In this document: positions 1 to 9,368 of the stretch, piece after piece
Position numbering within the stretch: the first letter of the stretch is position 1
How the letters are laid out: every line of letters begins with the position of its first letter
DNA from: a virus
Direction: 5' to 3' (one strand)
DNA length: 31,059 nt
IMG/VR virus record: IMGVR_UViG_3300028131_000026
Span: 1 to 31,059 of that record
Position numbers and translations under genes: made by a program
Notes under the pieces: generated by a model
The model's database searches: none
What the model saw: only the letters and a program-made list of their open reading frames with translations
Told to the model about the DNA's origin: nothing

Positions 1-351
1 CGATCTTTTTACCGAGATCGTGTAACGGGTGAACCCGGAACTCGCGCATATGGATATGTTGATCCAAACGCGGCTGTCACTATGCCTGTTGGCGGCGTTG
101 GTGGTGGAAATCAATATAATAATAGCGACTCCGACTCCACGGCTTACGCTGTAAACTTACACAACAGTCTATTCCCCACTGCTGATTATTCTGGTGGGCC
201 AACTAATTACACTGATAGTTATGGTGTGGTTGGCTCTGATGCACCTGCATTTTCCGGTGGCGGTGCAGATGGCGTGGGCAATTTTGGCGCTGTTGGCGAC
301 TTTTTTGGAGGGATCGGCAATGCGCTCGGTATTACTGACTACAAATTGTGA
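1..351 (+). CDS. 5'-truncated glycine-rich phage protein
   Basis: The reading frame is open from the first base, so the gene begins upstream of the window; the first in-frame ATG (82) is probably internal. The visible 116 residues are rich in Gly, Asn, Ser and Asp, with a Gly-rich stretch around the internal ATG and another Gly/Ala/Phe-rich stretch near the end. No signal peptide or membrane helix is visible in this part. It ends in TGA at 349-351 and the next gene follows 15 bases later on the same strand, so it belongs to the virion operon. Composition suggests the end of a tail or virion structural protein, but I do not recognise the family. Confidence 0.6.
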   Translation, partial: RSFYRDRVTGEPGTRAYGYVDPNAAVTMPVGGVGGGNQYNNSDSDSTAYAVNLHNSLFPTADYSGGPTNYTDSYGVVGSDAPAFSGGGADGVGNFGAVGDFFGGIGNALGITDYKL

Positions 352-366
352 TGAAAGGTTGTTCCA

Positions 367-1323
367 ATGATCGGTTCAAACGTATTTGGGCAAGCCCAGC
401 AGTATCAAACTCAAGCGGGTGATATTTACGGACGCTTGGGAAGTTTTAGCCCAACCAATATGCAATCAGCACAAGTCGGCTCTGCGCAACAAATGCAGGG
501 TGTCGGTGCTGTGCAATCCGCACAAGCTCCCGGCCAGATTGGTGTCAATCAGTTAGCCACAACAAACCTCAACCCATATATGAGCCCTTATACGCAGAAT
601 GTGATTGAGGCGGGTCAGGCCGACATTGAACGGCAACGTCAACTTGCATCAAACCAATTGGGCGCACAGGCACAAGCTGCTGGCGCTTTTGGTGGTTCCC
701 GTCAAGCGGTGCAAGAGGGTGTGCTTGCTGGTGAGGCTTTGCGTCAAGCTGGTCAACTGTCTGCGCAACAACGGCAACAAGCATTTTCTCAAGCACTGCA
801 ATCTGGTCAGTTTGACATTGGCAACGTGCAACAGGCGCGGACACTTGCATCTGGTCAAGAGTTTCAAGCAAGCCAATTTGCACAACAAGCTCGTGAAGCT
901 GCGGCGGCGCGTGAGCAAGCGGCGCGTTCTGGCAATATGCAAGCTGCTAATCAGTTTGCGTTACAACAGGCTCAACTTGAGCAACAAGCAAACCAAGCCA
1001 ATTATCAGGGTCAGTTCCAAGCGGCTAACGTACAATCTGGCGCGGCTGGTGGTTTGCGCGGTCTTGGATCAACTATGTTCGGTCAGGGCATGACTGGCCT
1101 CAGAGAGCAACAAGCGGCAGCGGCTAGAGCGCAAGCTGCACAACAGGCAATGCTAGATGCTGGGCGTCAACAGACACTAGGCAACTTAGGTTATCCCGGT
1201 CAGGCTTTGCAAACTGGCACTGGTACGCTAAGTGCTCTTCCGGGAGCCAAAGTAACGCAACCGGGGCAACCCGGCTTGCTTGGAACTCTAGCAGCTTTCA
1301 GCGGCCTTCCGGGTTTTGGTTAA
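367..1323 (+). CDS. Gln/Ala-rich putative internal virion (ejection) protein
   Basis: This 318-residue protein is extremely rich in Gln, Ala and Gly and should be mostly alpha-helical with coiled-coil character across roughly residues 75-250. A recognisable block around residues 68-112 contains NPYMSPYTQNVIEAG followed by a GAQAQAAGAFGGSRQA stretch, a pattern I associate with structural proteins of marine podoviruses. It has no catalytic motif. It lies directly before a cell-wall hydrolase-containing virion protein and another long helical protein, the usual arrangement of three ejection proteins next to the portal. An ejection or internal virion role is inferred from composition and position; a tail role is possible. 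Confidence 0.6.
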   Translation: MIGSNVFGQAQQYQTQAGDIYGRLGSFSPTNMQSAQVGSAQQMQGVGAVQSAQAPGQIGVNQLATTNLNPYMSPYTQNVIEAGQADIERQRQLASNQLGAQAQAAGAFGGSRQAVQEGVLAGEALRQAGQLSAQQRQQAFSQALQSGQFDIGNVQQARTLASGQEFQASQFAQQAREAAAAREQAARSGNMQAANQFALQQAQLEQQANQANYQGQFQAANVQSGAAGGLRGLGSTMFGQGMTGLREQQAAAARAQAAQQAMLDAGRQQTLGNLGYPGQALQTGTGTLSALPGAKVTQPGQPGLLGTLAAFSGLPGFG

Positions 1324-1327
1324 ATAA

Positions 1328-2926
1328 ATGGAACTAACGCAACGAGACCTACTGGCAAAGACACTGCAAGCCGAGGCTGGAAACCAAGGCTATAATGGCA
1401 TGGTGGCTGTTGGTTCGGTAATTATGAACCGTCTTGGCGGCGGCAGTGATCTTGGCAAAGTCATTTTGCAGCCGGGTCATTTCTCTGCGTGGAACAGTAC
1501 AACTGGTTATGCTGGCGGCGAACAAGGCCAAGACATGGGCTTCACGCCAAGTGCCAAAGCGTATGAAGTCGCTGATGCTTTGCTTGCTGGTGAATATGAA
1601 GACCCGACAGGCGGTGCAACTCATTATTACAACCCGCAGCTTGCCGATCCCAATTGGGGTGCATCTGCTGGTGGTGATTGGCAAACCATCGGGTCGCACA
1701 TTTTTGGAAAAGCAAACGAAGCTGTCCAAAAACCAATATCAAATAATGGTCAATTAAAACCATCTTTAGAAGCCGTAATCTTTGGAGGAGCTTCAGAAAT
1801 GAACGGACAACCTACGGGCCGAGATATGAATCAGCCTAGTGCTATTCAGATGCAGAAAATGCAACAGCAGCAAGGATCGGGCGGTCTTATGGGCTTTCTG
1901 CGCGATCCGCGAACCCGCGAGACATTTGCCTCATTAGACAGGTCTGGAATGTTGGGCGGAGTTCAGCAACGGGCTGCGGCTGATGTTAAGCTAATGCAAG
2001 AACAGGAATTGCTAAATCAAGAAAATCAAAAAAATACGCAAATAAAAAATAGAACAATAGAAGTTTTGTCTCAGAAGGCCAATGCTGGAGATCAAGTTGC
2101 GTCAAAAGTTTTAAGTGCTATTCAGTCTGGCGCTTTAGATGCTCAAACTGGAATGAAATTGTATTTTCAAGAATCTATGAAAGTTCCAAAAGACTCACGG
2201 ACTAGTCAAATAAAAAATTATGAATATTGGATCAGCAAAGGAAAAACGCCAGAGGAAGCGGAGGCTATGGCAAAAACAGGCCAAAATATTAATATTGGCG
2301 GCGCTGCTAGTGCAGAAGATAAATTTTGGGAAGCAAGGTATAAAGCTCTCGGTGAAGAATTTGTTGACATACGAAAGAAATCTGGGCAAGCGGCAGCTAA
2401 TAGCATAACAATACAAGCTCTCAAACAGCTTTATCAAGTTTCTCCTAACGGGCCAATCACTGGTCGTTTCCTTGGATTGTTCCCAGAAGCGACAGACGTT
2501 AGCGCAGCAATTGATTCTCTTAGAACACAACTTGCTCCACAACTTCGCGTTGAAGGTTCTGGTTCAACTTCTGATATTGAATATGCGGGGATGCTTCAAA
2601 GTCTTGGTAGTTTGAAAAACTCACCACAAGCAAACGCGGCGCTGTTAGACTTATACTTAGTCAAAAACGATCTCTTATTAAAAAAAGCTGAGATTGCTAC
2701 AAGAGTTGGTATGCCAGAAGATCAAGGCGGTTTATCTATAAGTCAAGCTGACACGGCTATGCTAGAACTTGATAGAGATATGTGGGACGAAAATTCTATG
2801 ATAGCCAGCATTAAAGATTTAATCCTAAACGCGGGTGGCTCTGTTGCTGAAGGTGGCGGAAAGACTGTCACGACAAGTGGCGGTTTGACTGTTAATTTTG
2901 GTGACGAATCGGAAGAGGTCAACTAA
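1328..2926 (+). CDS. Virion protein with N-terminal SleB/CwlJ-type cell-wall hydrolase domain
   Basis: This 532-residue protein has two parts. Residues 1-135 match the Hydrolase_2 (SleB/CwlJ) fold: an LLAKTLQAEAGNQGYNGMVA start, where the Glu of QAEA is the expected catalytic residue, then SVIMNRL, FSAWN, and GATHYYNP followed by a Trp-containing IGSHIF block. The remaining 400 residues are Gln-rich and helical with no family I can name. This is the layout of a virion-associated peptidoglycan hydrolase, carried in the particle and used to open the wall during DNA entry, rather than an endolysin, which is a separate gene at 11709. ATG 1328 follows the previous stop by four bases, and the stop overlaps the next ATG as TAATG. 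Confidence 0.75.
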   Translation: MELTQRDLLAKTLQAEAGNQGYNGMVAVGSVIMNRLGGGSDLGKVILQPGHFSAWNSTTGYAGGEQGQDMGFTPSAKAYEVADALLAGEYEDPTGGATHYYNPQLADPNWGASAGGDWQTIGSHIFGKANEAVQKPISNNGQLKPSLEAVIFGGASEMNGQPTGRDMNQPSAIQMQKMQQQQGSGGLMGFLRDPRTRETFASLDRSGMLGGVQQRAAADVKLMQEQELLNQENQKNTQIKNRTIEVLSQKANAGDQVASKVLSAIQSGALDAQTGMKLYFQESMKVPKDSRTSQIKNYEYWISKGKTPEEAEAMAKTGQNINIGGAASAEDKFWEARYKALGEEFVDIRKKSGQAAANSITIQALKQLYQVSPNGPITGRFLGLFPEATDVSAAIDSLRTQLAPQLRVEGSGSTSDIEYAGMLQSLGSLKNSPQANAALLDLYLVKNDLLLKKAEIATRVGMPEDQGGLSISQADTAMLELDRDMWDENSMIASIKDLILNAGGSVAEGGGKTVTTSGGLTVNFGDESEEVN

Positions 2927-4953
2927 TGGCTGGCAGAACAGACATAGCAGTTCGAGGTGACAAAATACTTATTGATGGTGTCCCACCGATTACAATTCAA
3001 GATATGGAAAAATGGAATTCTATGTCTTTAATTGAAAAAAGTGATGCAGTTCAAGAAATATTTAACACAGTAAAGCCAAGGCGCGTTGGTCGTGCGGCTC
3101 TGCAAGGTGCAACATTTGGTTTTTCAGATGAAGCTATTGCAGCGGCGTCAAATCCTCGTGCCGCCGTGAGTGCCGCGATAAGTGGTGAAACTGATGCGTC
3201 TGCTCCATATTACGAAGCATTAAAAGCGGAGCGGCAAAAATTATCTCAATTTCGTGAGCAGTACCCAGTTGGCGCTGCACTTTCTGAGTTGTCTGGGGCT
3301 GCTGTTCCAGCGGTAGCTGCTACCCTTTTTTCTGGTGGGACTGCGGCTCCCGCTACTGGAACTAGAATGGCTCAGGCGCTTAAGAGCGGGGGTCAGGCCG
3401 CAAAGGTCGGTGCGGTAGAAGGTGGTTTATATGGGTTTGGTACTGGCGAAGGCGGTATTCAGGACAGATTAACAAGTTCCGCTTCTGGCGCAGCGTTAGG
3501 AGCAGTTTTTTCACCATTAGCTCAGGCGGCAACATATCCAATCGCAGTGTCAGCGAATGCTTTAATAAATACAGCAAAAACTGTATTTGGAGGGCGTGGC
3601 GGTAAGGCCGTTGAGGCCGAGCTTCAAAGATTAGCCGAAGGAACGGGCGATAGTGTTGACGTTATCGCTCAGAAAGTTGCTGACGGTGAAATTATGGCTG
3701 AAAATGAAACTTTGCGCATGACTGTTCGCAGCTTGATGGCTAAAGGTGGTCAAGGCGAGACAATGGTGCGAAGTGTGTTTGATCCTAAGACAGGCCGTCC
3801 TCAACAGACGCGATCTGAAGCTATGGCCGAAATTGAAAGCTATTTGGCCCGTGACCCAGAATTTGCTGGTCAAAATCCCAAAAGAATTCAACAAAATTTT
3901 GACGTTGAAGTTAAGAAAGCGGAAAATGATGCGTATTCACAAGTTCCGGGTTTTAAATCACCAGCAAATTTAGATGTGGCACAAACAATAGAAAACGCGG
4001 CAAATCAATATTCTGAAATTGCGAACGAATTAAACACATTTATCACCGGAACATCTAAGGGAACAAAATTAATAGAAAAGGTAGATGGTAATTGGACACT
4101 TCTTCGCGCACCAACACTTGAAGAAGGTGAAGCAGCCCGTAGATATTTTAGAGAAAAATCAAGAGATACATTTGGCAAGCCAGTTAGCCGACTTTATTCA
4201 GATGTTCGCAATGAGCTTGAGTCACTCCTTAATAAAGAGTCTGAGACTTTAGCGCGTGTTCGCAAAGATGCTGCAAAGGTTCGAAATGCCCGTGACTCTT
4301 ATAAATATGGTTTAAACATATTAAACAGATCATCTGACGATGTTGATTTATTTTTGGCAGATATTATTGATGATGAGGCAGCAATGAAGTCTTTGCGTGC
4401 TGGTAGCTTGGCACATATTCGTCAAAAAATAGAGCAAGCTGGCGGCACAAATTTAATGAATAAATTGCAAGATGAATCAACAAGAGAAGGTAAGGTTTTT
4501 AGAGCAATTTTTCCAAAAGAACAATTTGACGAAACCCTTGCATCAATAGAACGAGCAGCTAGGTCGCAATCTGCGATGGGTGATATAATTAAAGGCCCAA
4601 CAACCGCATTGGCGCAAGAAGCAAGCAAGAGAACTGGCTCAGAAATTAACTTGGAAGATTTAACAAACATTACAAACCCAATGACTGCTATTCGGGTTGG
4701 TAATAAAATTGCAGCGCAATTAGACGAAGGCTTAACGGAAAAGCAAAGAGTTAAAGTTTTAGAAGTTTTGCTTTCTGAAAATCCCGATGTTGTTCGCAGG
4801 GCGCTCTTAGATGATCGTGGTATGCGGGCGTTTAAGGAAGGCGTTTCGAAAACTGCTTCTGCAATACGCGAAGGTTTGCGCCGTGCCGCTACACAGCAAG
4901 GTGTCCAGCGAGTGAATGAACCATTGCAAGGAATGTTTGGCTCAAAGCCATAG
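2926..4953 (+). CDS. Large putative ejection/internal virion protein
   Basis: This 675-residue protein starts at an ATG sharing one base with the previous stop, so translation is probably coupled. An N-terminal domain (residues 1-50) precedes a QGATFGFSDEAIAAAS segment typical of large phage internal virion proteins. Residues 95-215 are rich in Ala and Gly with hydrophobic stretches that could enter a membrane. The rest is charged and helical, with coiled-coil-like runs around residues 400-560. No enzyme motif is visible. As the third long protein in a row before the portal it is most likely an ejection protein. The first third is Ala/Gly-rich while the later part is AT-rich at DNA level, which may reflect a mosaic origin. 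Confidence 0.6.
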   Translation: MAGRTDIAVRGDKILIDGVPPITIQDMEKWNSMSLIEKSDAVQEIFNTVKPRRVGRAALQGATFGFSDEAIAAASNPRAAVSAAISGETDASAPYYEALKAERQKLSQFREQYPVGAALSELSGAAVPAVAATLFSGGTAAPATGTRMAQALKSGGQAAKVGAVEGGLYGFGTGEGGIQDRLTSSASGAALGAVFSPLAQAATYPIAVSANALINTAKTVFGGRGGKAVEAELQRLAEGTGDSVDVIAQKVADGEIMAENETLRMTVRSLMAKGGQGETMVRSVFDPKTGRPQQTRSEAMAEIESYLARDPEFAGQNPKRIQQNFDVEVKKAENDAYSQVPGFKSPANLDVAQTIENAANQYSEIANELNTFITGTSKGTKLIEKVDGNWTLLRAPTLEEGEAARRYFREKSRDTFGKPVSRLYSDVRNELESLLNKESETLARVRKDAAKVRNARDSYKYGLNILNRSSDDVDLFLADIIDDEAAMKSLRAGSLAHIRQKIEQAGGTNLMNKLQDESTREGKVFRAIFPKEQFDETLASIERAARSQSAMGDIIKGPTTALAQEASKRTGSEINLEDLTNITNPMTAIRVGNKIAAQLDEGLTEKQRVKVLEVLLSENPDVVRRALLDDRGMRAFKEGVSKTASAIREGLRRAATQQGVQRVNEPLQGMFGSKP

Positions 4954-4962
4954 GAGAAATAA

Positions 4963-7107
4963 ATGCGTATCGAACCAATGGATAAAGACACGGTTGAAGG
5001 CATCGTCCAAAAGGCGGTGCAAGATGCTGTTGATTTTATCGAGAGCGAAATCTCTGAGCCAAGGGTCAGGGCGCAGCGTTACTTTGATGGCAAGGTGGAT
5101 ATTGGGCATGAGCAGGGCCGATCAAAGGTCGTTGCCACAAAGTGCCGTGATGTTGTTCGTGCAATAAAACCATCTATTCAGCGCGTCTTTCTTAGCACAG
5201 AAAACCCGGTTGAGTTTGTGCCTCGTATGCCAGAGGACGTTGCTATTGCGGAGCAAATGACGAAATACGCTAACTATAAGTTTCAGCAGAACAACGGCTA
5301 TCGTATGCTCAACGATGTGTTCCAAGACGCTATGGTTAAGAACTGCGGCATTGCCAAGGTAATGTATGAGGACAAAACCGAAAGCGAGACATTCACATAT
5401 ACTGGCTTGAACGAAGATGAATTTATGTTCTTGGCAGAAGATGATGACGTTGAAGTTTTAGAGCAAACCATCACGCAAGAAATCGAAATTGACGAAATGG
5501 GCGTTGAGATTGAACGTCCTGTTTATGACGTTAAAATTAGCCGCACAACTTACGATGGCGATATTCTTATAACATCCGTTCCACCGGAAGAGTTTTTTGT
5601 GGATCGGAATGCTCGAAGCATAGACGATTTTTTCGTGGCGGGGCATCGCACCGACATGACCATTGGCGACTTGCTTGCTATGGGTTACGAGGAAGATGAA
5701 ATCCAAGGTTTAACTGGCACTATTTCAACTATGGAGTCTGAAGCTGAGTATGAGCGCCGTGGTTATACCGTTGATGAAGATGATGACGAAAGTGCCGACC
5801 CAACTTCTAAAAAAGTAGTTGTTACAGAAGCCTATATGAAGATTGACGCAGATGGTGTCGGCGTTCCGCAACTTTATCGTTTTGTATTGGCTGGCGCTGG
5901 TTACAAAATGCTTTCATATGATAAGGCAGATGAAGTTCCGTTTGCTGTGTTTGAAGTAGACCCAGAACCACACGCATTTTTTGGTAGATCGCTGGTTCAG
6001 TTGGTTCAGGACGATCAGGATGCGGCAACGGCAATGCTTCGCGGCGTTTTGGATAACGTAGCACTGACAAACAATCCGGGCCTTGAAGTTGTCGACGGCC
6101 AAGTTTCAATAGACGATCTTTTAAATAACGAGATCGGTCGAATTGTTAGGGTAAAGTCACCCGGCGCTATTCGTGAGCAAGTTGTTCCATTTACTGCGGG
6201 CTCTACTCTGCCCGCGCTGCAATATTTTGATATGCTGGTTGATAACAAGACAGGCGTTTCTAAGGCCGCACAGGGGCTTGATCCAGATGTATTGCAGTCA
6301 GCCACCGCGACAGCTGTTGCAGCCACCATGGAGGGCGCTGCGGGGCAGTCAGAGGTTATGGCGCGTAACTTAGCTGAAGGCGGTATGCGTCAACTGTTTA
6401 GATTGATTGCTTCGGCAATAATTAAAAACTCAGACAAAGAAGAAATTATCCGTCTGAATAATCAGTTCGTCGCCGTCGATCCGCGCGTATGGAACGCCGA
6501 CATGGATATTGTAGTTAATGTCGGGTTGGGTACTGGCCGCGAAAATGAAAAAGCTGCGGTGCTGCGCGAGACCGTTCAGATGCAGATGAGCATTTGGCAG
6601 CAATACGGTCCGAATAATGGCATGGTCACGATGACTAATATTCGCAACACTCTTGGCGATATGTTGTCTGCGGTTGGTCTTAAAAATTCAGACCGTTACT
6701 ACCAGCCAGTTACGCCAGAAAGCGAACAGCAGCTAATTGCTCAAAAGCAGCAAGAGGCAATGATGGCGCAACAACAACAGCAGCAAGGTGGCGCTCCAGC
6801 ATCTGATCCAAACCAAGCGTTTTTAATGGCAGAGCAAATGAAAGCGCAAAGCAAAGTTCAAGTCGATATGGCGAAGTTGCAATTGGATGCACAAAAAGCA
6901 TCTGCCGATCAGCAATTTAAAATGCACGAACTTGCTATGAAGGACGATTTGAAGCGTGATGAGATGGTTCAAGACCTTGCCGTTGAAGTCGCGAAGATTT
7001 TGGGCCAGTATAACGCAACTGTGAATGTTGCTTCTGTCAAAGCAGAACAGGACGCGACACGCGCACACAACGAACAAATGATGGGCGGTTATGGATTACA
7101 AGGTTAG
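4963..7107 (+). CDS. Portal (head-tail connector) protein
   Basis: At 714 residues this has the length of P22/SU10-type podovirus portals, which form the twelve-subunit ring at the packaging vertex. The N-terminal part carries features typical of this portal group: RVRAQRYFDG, then SKVVATKCRDVVRAIKPSIQR, a DVFQDAMVKNCGIAKVMYED segment, and a later PEEFFVDRNARSIDDFFVAG block. The mid-section (FFGRSLVQLVQDDQDAATAM, then GVLDNVALTNNPGLEV) matches the stem and clip region. Residues about 590-700 are a long Gln-rich helical tail with coiled-coil character, like the barrel of P22-type portals. ATG 4963 follows a good AGGAG ribosome site. It sits among capsid genes and overlaps the next gene by 17 bases. 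Confidence 0.9.
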   Translation: MRIEPMDKDTVEGIVQKAVQDAVDFIESEISEPRVRAQRYFDGKVDIGHEQGRSKVVATKCRDVVRAIKPSIQRVFLSTENPVEFVPRMPEDVAIAEQMTKYANYKFQQNNGYRMLNDVFQDAMVKNCGIAKVMYEDKTESETFTYTGLNEDEFMFLAEDDDVEVLEQTITQEIEIDEMGVEIERPVYDVKISRTTYDGDILITSVPPEEFFVDRNARSIDDFFVAGHRTDMTIGDLLAMGYEEDEIQGLTGTISTMESEAEYERRGYTVDEDDDESADPTSKKVVVTEAYMKIDADGVGVPQLYRFVLAGAGYKMLSYDKADEVPFAVFEVDPEPHAFFGRSLVQLVQDDQDAATAMLRGVLDNVALTNNPGLEVVDGQVSIDDLLNNEIGRIVRVKSPGAIREQVVPFTAGSTLPALQYFDMLVDNKTGVSKAAQGLDPDVLQSATATAVAATMEGAAGQSEVMARNLAEGGMRQLFRLIASAIIKNSDKEEIIRLNNQFVAVDPRVWNADMDIVVNVGLGTGRENEKAAVLRETVQMQMSIWQQYGPNNGMVTMTNIRNTLGDMLSAVGLKNSDRYYQPVTPESEQQLIAQKQQEAMMAQQQQQQGGAPASDPNQAFLMAEQMKAQSKVQVDMAKLQLDAQKASADQQFKMHELAMKDDLKRDEMVQDLAVEVAKILGQYNATVNVASVKAEQDATRAHNEQMMGGYGLQG

Positions 7108-7339
7108 GGCAGCACGATCTCGGTCGTTAATGCAAAACGAACATTTCCAGCTAATCATGAAGGATTTGCGAGACCAGCAACTTGAGGGTTTTGCGAATAG
7201 TAGCGCCGACGAAGTGGAAAAACGTGAAGACGCTCACGCCATTTTGAGAGCATTAAACCAGATTGAGTATATTCTCCAAGCGGACGTAAACGCTGAGATG
7301 CTCATAGAAAAGAAGGGTAAGCACCGCAATGCCGACTGA
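7091..7339 (+). CDS. Small helical protein between portal and scaffold
   Basis: An 82-residue charged protein whose start overlaps the portal end by 17 bases and whose end overlaps the scaffold start by 11 bases. It is predicted helical, with a central DEVEKREDAHAILRALNQIE segment. Small proteins with a similar Glu-Arg-Ala-His-Ile-Arg-Ala-Leu pattern occur next to portals in many podovirus-like genomes, but I know of no established function. The double overlap argues that it is a real coupled gene of the head operon. A role in head assembly is a guess from position. Confidence 0.7.
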   Translation: MDYKVRAARSRSLMQNEHFQLIMKDLRDQQLEGFANSSADEVEKREDAHAILRALNQIEYILQADVNAEMLIEKKGKHRNAD

Positions 7340-8336
7340 TCCTAACGATGGAAGCATAGCTTCTGTAACTGAAATGCTGATGGAAACCCCGCAGCAAGAT
7401 AATTCAAGCGAGGCTGTTGAGGCTTCCGAGGAGGTAACTGAGGGCGCTCAGACTGAACCGGAAGAGGTAATGGCTGAGAGCGAGGATGACACTAGCTACG
7501 ATAGTGATGATGAGGTTGTAGAGCCTGATTATGAAAATGTAGATGAGGATGAATACACCGACGAGCCAGCCGCTCCTGTGGAGCTTTCTGACGATCTTGA
7601 ACTTGAAATAAAGTCAGATGGTCAACTAAAGAAAGTGACCCTGCAAGAGCTAAAGCGTGGCTACGCTGGGCAAGATTACGTCCAAAAGGGTATGGAACAG
7701 AATGCTAATTCTCGTAAAGAGTTGGAGCAACTGAACCAAACCATGCAACAAGAACGTGAACAGTTTTTGCAACGCATTAACCAACTCGAAAATGGTGAAC
7801 TTTCACAAATGCCTCAGAAGCCACCAAAGGAGCTGCAAAACAGCGACCCTTTAGGCTATTTGGAGCAAATGGAAGAATACCGCGAAAATGCTGCAAAATT
7901 TGAAAGCCTTAAACAAGAGGCTGAACAAGTTAGGCAGCAGCAACAGGCACAACAGGCGCAAGCCAATAATGCCTATATTGCTCAACAAGCTGAAATTCTG
8001 AAACAAGAAATTCCAGAGCTGCGCGATCCAGAAAAGGGCAAAAAACTCTTATCTGATATTCACGCAACGGCCACTGGTTATTATGGCGTTCCAGAAGAAA
8101 TCGTTAGCTCGTTGACACACGGATGGGAATTCAAAATCATGCGTGACGCGGTAGCTTATCAGAAGCTCAAGGGAACAAAGGACAAGGTCGCAGAAAAGTC
8201 AAAAACTGCGCGTCCTATGGTTAAACCGGGGGCAAAGCGAACAGAGGATGGTCAAGCGAAACGGCGACAACAAGTGCGTTCTCGGATGAAGAAAAGCGGT
8301 GACATAAAAAGTGTCACTTCGTTCTTATTGTCATAG
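7329..8336 (+). CDS. Capsid scaffolding protein
   Basis: This 335-residue protein lies directly before the major capsid gene. Residues about 15-95 are strongly acidic (Glu, Asp, with Ser), followed by a folded-looking segment (LSDDLELEIKSDGQLKKVTL, then LKRGYAGQDYVQKG) and a long Gln/Glu-rich coiled coil over roughly residues 125-240. The C-terminus from about residue 275 is basic (KDKVAEKSKTARP, KRRQQVRSRMKK), the charge pattern expected of a scaffold that binds capsid subunits through its C-terminus. Length, composition and position agree with phage scaffolds, which direct procapsid assembly and then leave. There is no protease motif. Confidence 0.8.
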   Translation: MPTDPNDGSIASVTEMLMETPQQDNSSEAVEASEEVTEGAQTEPEEVMAESEDDTSYDSDDEVVEPDYENVDEDEYTDEPAAPVELSDDLELEIKSDGQLKKVTLQELKRGYAGQDYVQKGMEQNANSRKELEQLNQTMQQEREQFLQRINQLENGELSQMPQKPPKELQNSDPLGYLEQMEEYRENAAKFESLKQEAEQVRQQQQAQQAQANNAYIAQQAEILKQEIPELRDPEKGKKLLSDIHATATGYYGVPEEIVSSLTHGWEFKIMRDAVAYQKLKGTKDKVAEKSKTARPMVKPGAKRTEDGQAKRRQQVRSRMKKSGDIKSVTSFLLS

Positions 8337-8351
8337 CGAAAGGAAAACACA

Positions 8352-9320
8352 ATGGGTGTTCTAGCTAATACAAACGAAACATATGACGTCACAACTATCC
8401 GCGAGGATATTCAAGATGCTTTGATTTCGATCACGCCAACTGAGACAATTTTCATGTCTACAATTGGCACACGCAACGTCGAAAACACTTACTATGAGTG
8501 GGGCGAAGTTGATCTTGCGGCAGTCGCAACTGACAACCGCGTAATTGAAGGCGAGTCTGCTCCCGGTAACGACTCACCAACCAATGCGGTTCGCAAAGGG
8601 AACTACACACAGATTTCAGATAAAGTTGTCGATGTGTCTTCTACTGCAAACCAAGTCAACGGTGTTGGCGATGCGCAAACAGTTGCAGAGCAAGTTGCTT
8701 ACAAACTGAAGGAACTGAAACGCGATATGGAAGCCATGTTGCTTTCTAATACTGCCGCGTCTGCTGGTTCTTCTGGTACAGCCCGTGCAACCGCTGGTTT
8801 GCCAGCCTTTATCACCACAAACACTGCGTTTGGTACTGGTGGTTCTGCTGGTACAACATCCGGTACAGGTGAAGCTGGCTTCCCTAACGCCGCTGCAACA
8901 GATGGCACAAAGCGCGATCTGACAGAGGATATTCTGAAAACTGTTATCGCATCTTGCTGGGATAATGGTGCAGAACCTTCTGTTGTTCTGTGTGGTTCTT
9001 TCAACAAGCAAAAAATGTCTGCCTTTACAGGTAACGCTACGCGCTACAAAGAAGCGGAAGACAGCAAGTTGAACGCTGCAATCGACGTTTATGTGTCCGA
9101 TTTTGGTGAATTGCAAATTGTACCATCGCGTCACATTCGTCCTCGTGATGTGTTCGTACTTGACCCAAGCTATGCTTCGGTTGCTTACTTGCAGACTGCA
9201 AAGCAAGAGCCATTAGCGAAAACAGGCCACTCTGAGCGTCGACTTATCTCGGTCGAATATGGCCTTCAGGTTGGTTCGCAAAAAGCTCACGGCTTTATTG
9301 CTGACTGCTCCACTTCTTAA
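8352..9320 (+). CDS. Major capsid protein, SU10-like (DUF5309 type)
   Basis: This 322-residue protein begins with the pattern typical of the SU10 major head protein family: YDVTTIREDIQDALISITPT, then ETIFMSTIGTRNVENTYYEW, with GNYTQISDKVVDVSSTANQV and LKRDMEAMLLSN downstream. It should adopt the HK97 fold. A Gly/Ser/Thr-rich stretch near residues 135-180 probably forms a surface loop. The C-terminus (SVEYGLQVGSQKAHGFIADC) is also characteristic. A clear AGGA ribosome site precedes the ATG, fitting high expression. It follows the scaffold and is followed by a GC-rich hairpin. SU10 and phiEco32 relatives have elongated heads; whether that applies here cannot be seen. Confidence 0.92.
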   Translation: MGVLANTNETYDVTTIREDIQDALISITPTETIFMSTIGTRNVENTYYEWGEVDLAAVATDNRVIEGESAPGNDSPTNAVRKGNYTQISDKVVDVSSTANQVNGVGDAQTVAEQVAYKLKELKRDMEAMLLSNTAASAGSSGTARATAGLPAFITTNTAFGTGGSAGTTSGTGEAGFPNAAATDGTKRDLTEDILKTVIASCWDNGAEPSVVLCGSFNKQKMSAFTGNATRYKEAEDSKLNAAIDVYVSDFGELQIVPSRHIRPRDVFVLDPSYASVAYLQTAKQEPLAKTGHSERRLISVEYGLQVGSQKAHGFIADCSTS

Positions 9321-9327
9321 TTCGATT

Positions 9328-9358
9328 GGGGGCTGTAATGGCCCCCTTTCCCCTTTTG
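9328..9358 (+). terminator. Terminator- or attenuator-like hairpin after the capsid gene
   Basis: A perfect six-base GC stem (GGGGGC at 9328-9333 with GCCCCC at 9341-9346) encloses a seven-base loop, eight bases after the capsid stop. The following tract is TTTC then CCCTTTTG, a weak U-run, so termination is probably partial. It would lower expression of the downstream small genes relative to the capsid, or protect the capsid mRNA 3' end. Confidence 0.55.
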
Positions 9359-9368
9359 GAGTTTTAAA

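Noticed and set aside
605-1093. 162-residue plus-strand frame inside the Gln/Ala-rich gene
   Set aside because: It comes from CAA/GCA-rich codons read in another frame, giving a Leu/Arg/Lys-rich shadow with no support.
4422-5003. 193-residue minus-strand frame opposite the ejection protein
   Set aside because: It lies antisense to a clearly coding plus-strand gene and crosses into the portal start. There is no recognisable motif and no ribosome site, and operon direction is against it.
8616-9206. 196-residue minus-strand frame opposite the capsid gene
   Set aside because: Antisense to the major capsid protein. Its Cys/Arg-rich composition is typical of a shadow frame and no coupling or ribosome site is seen.
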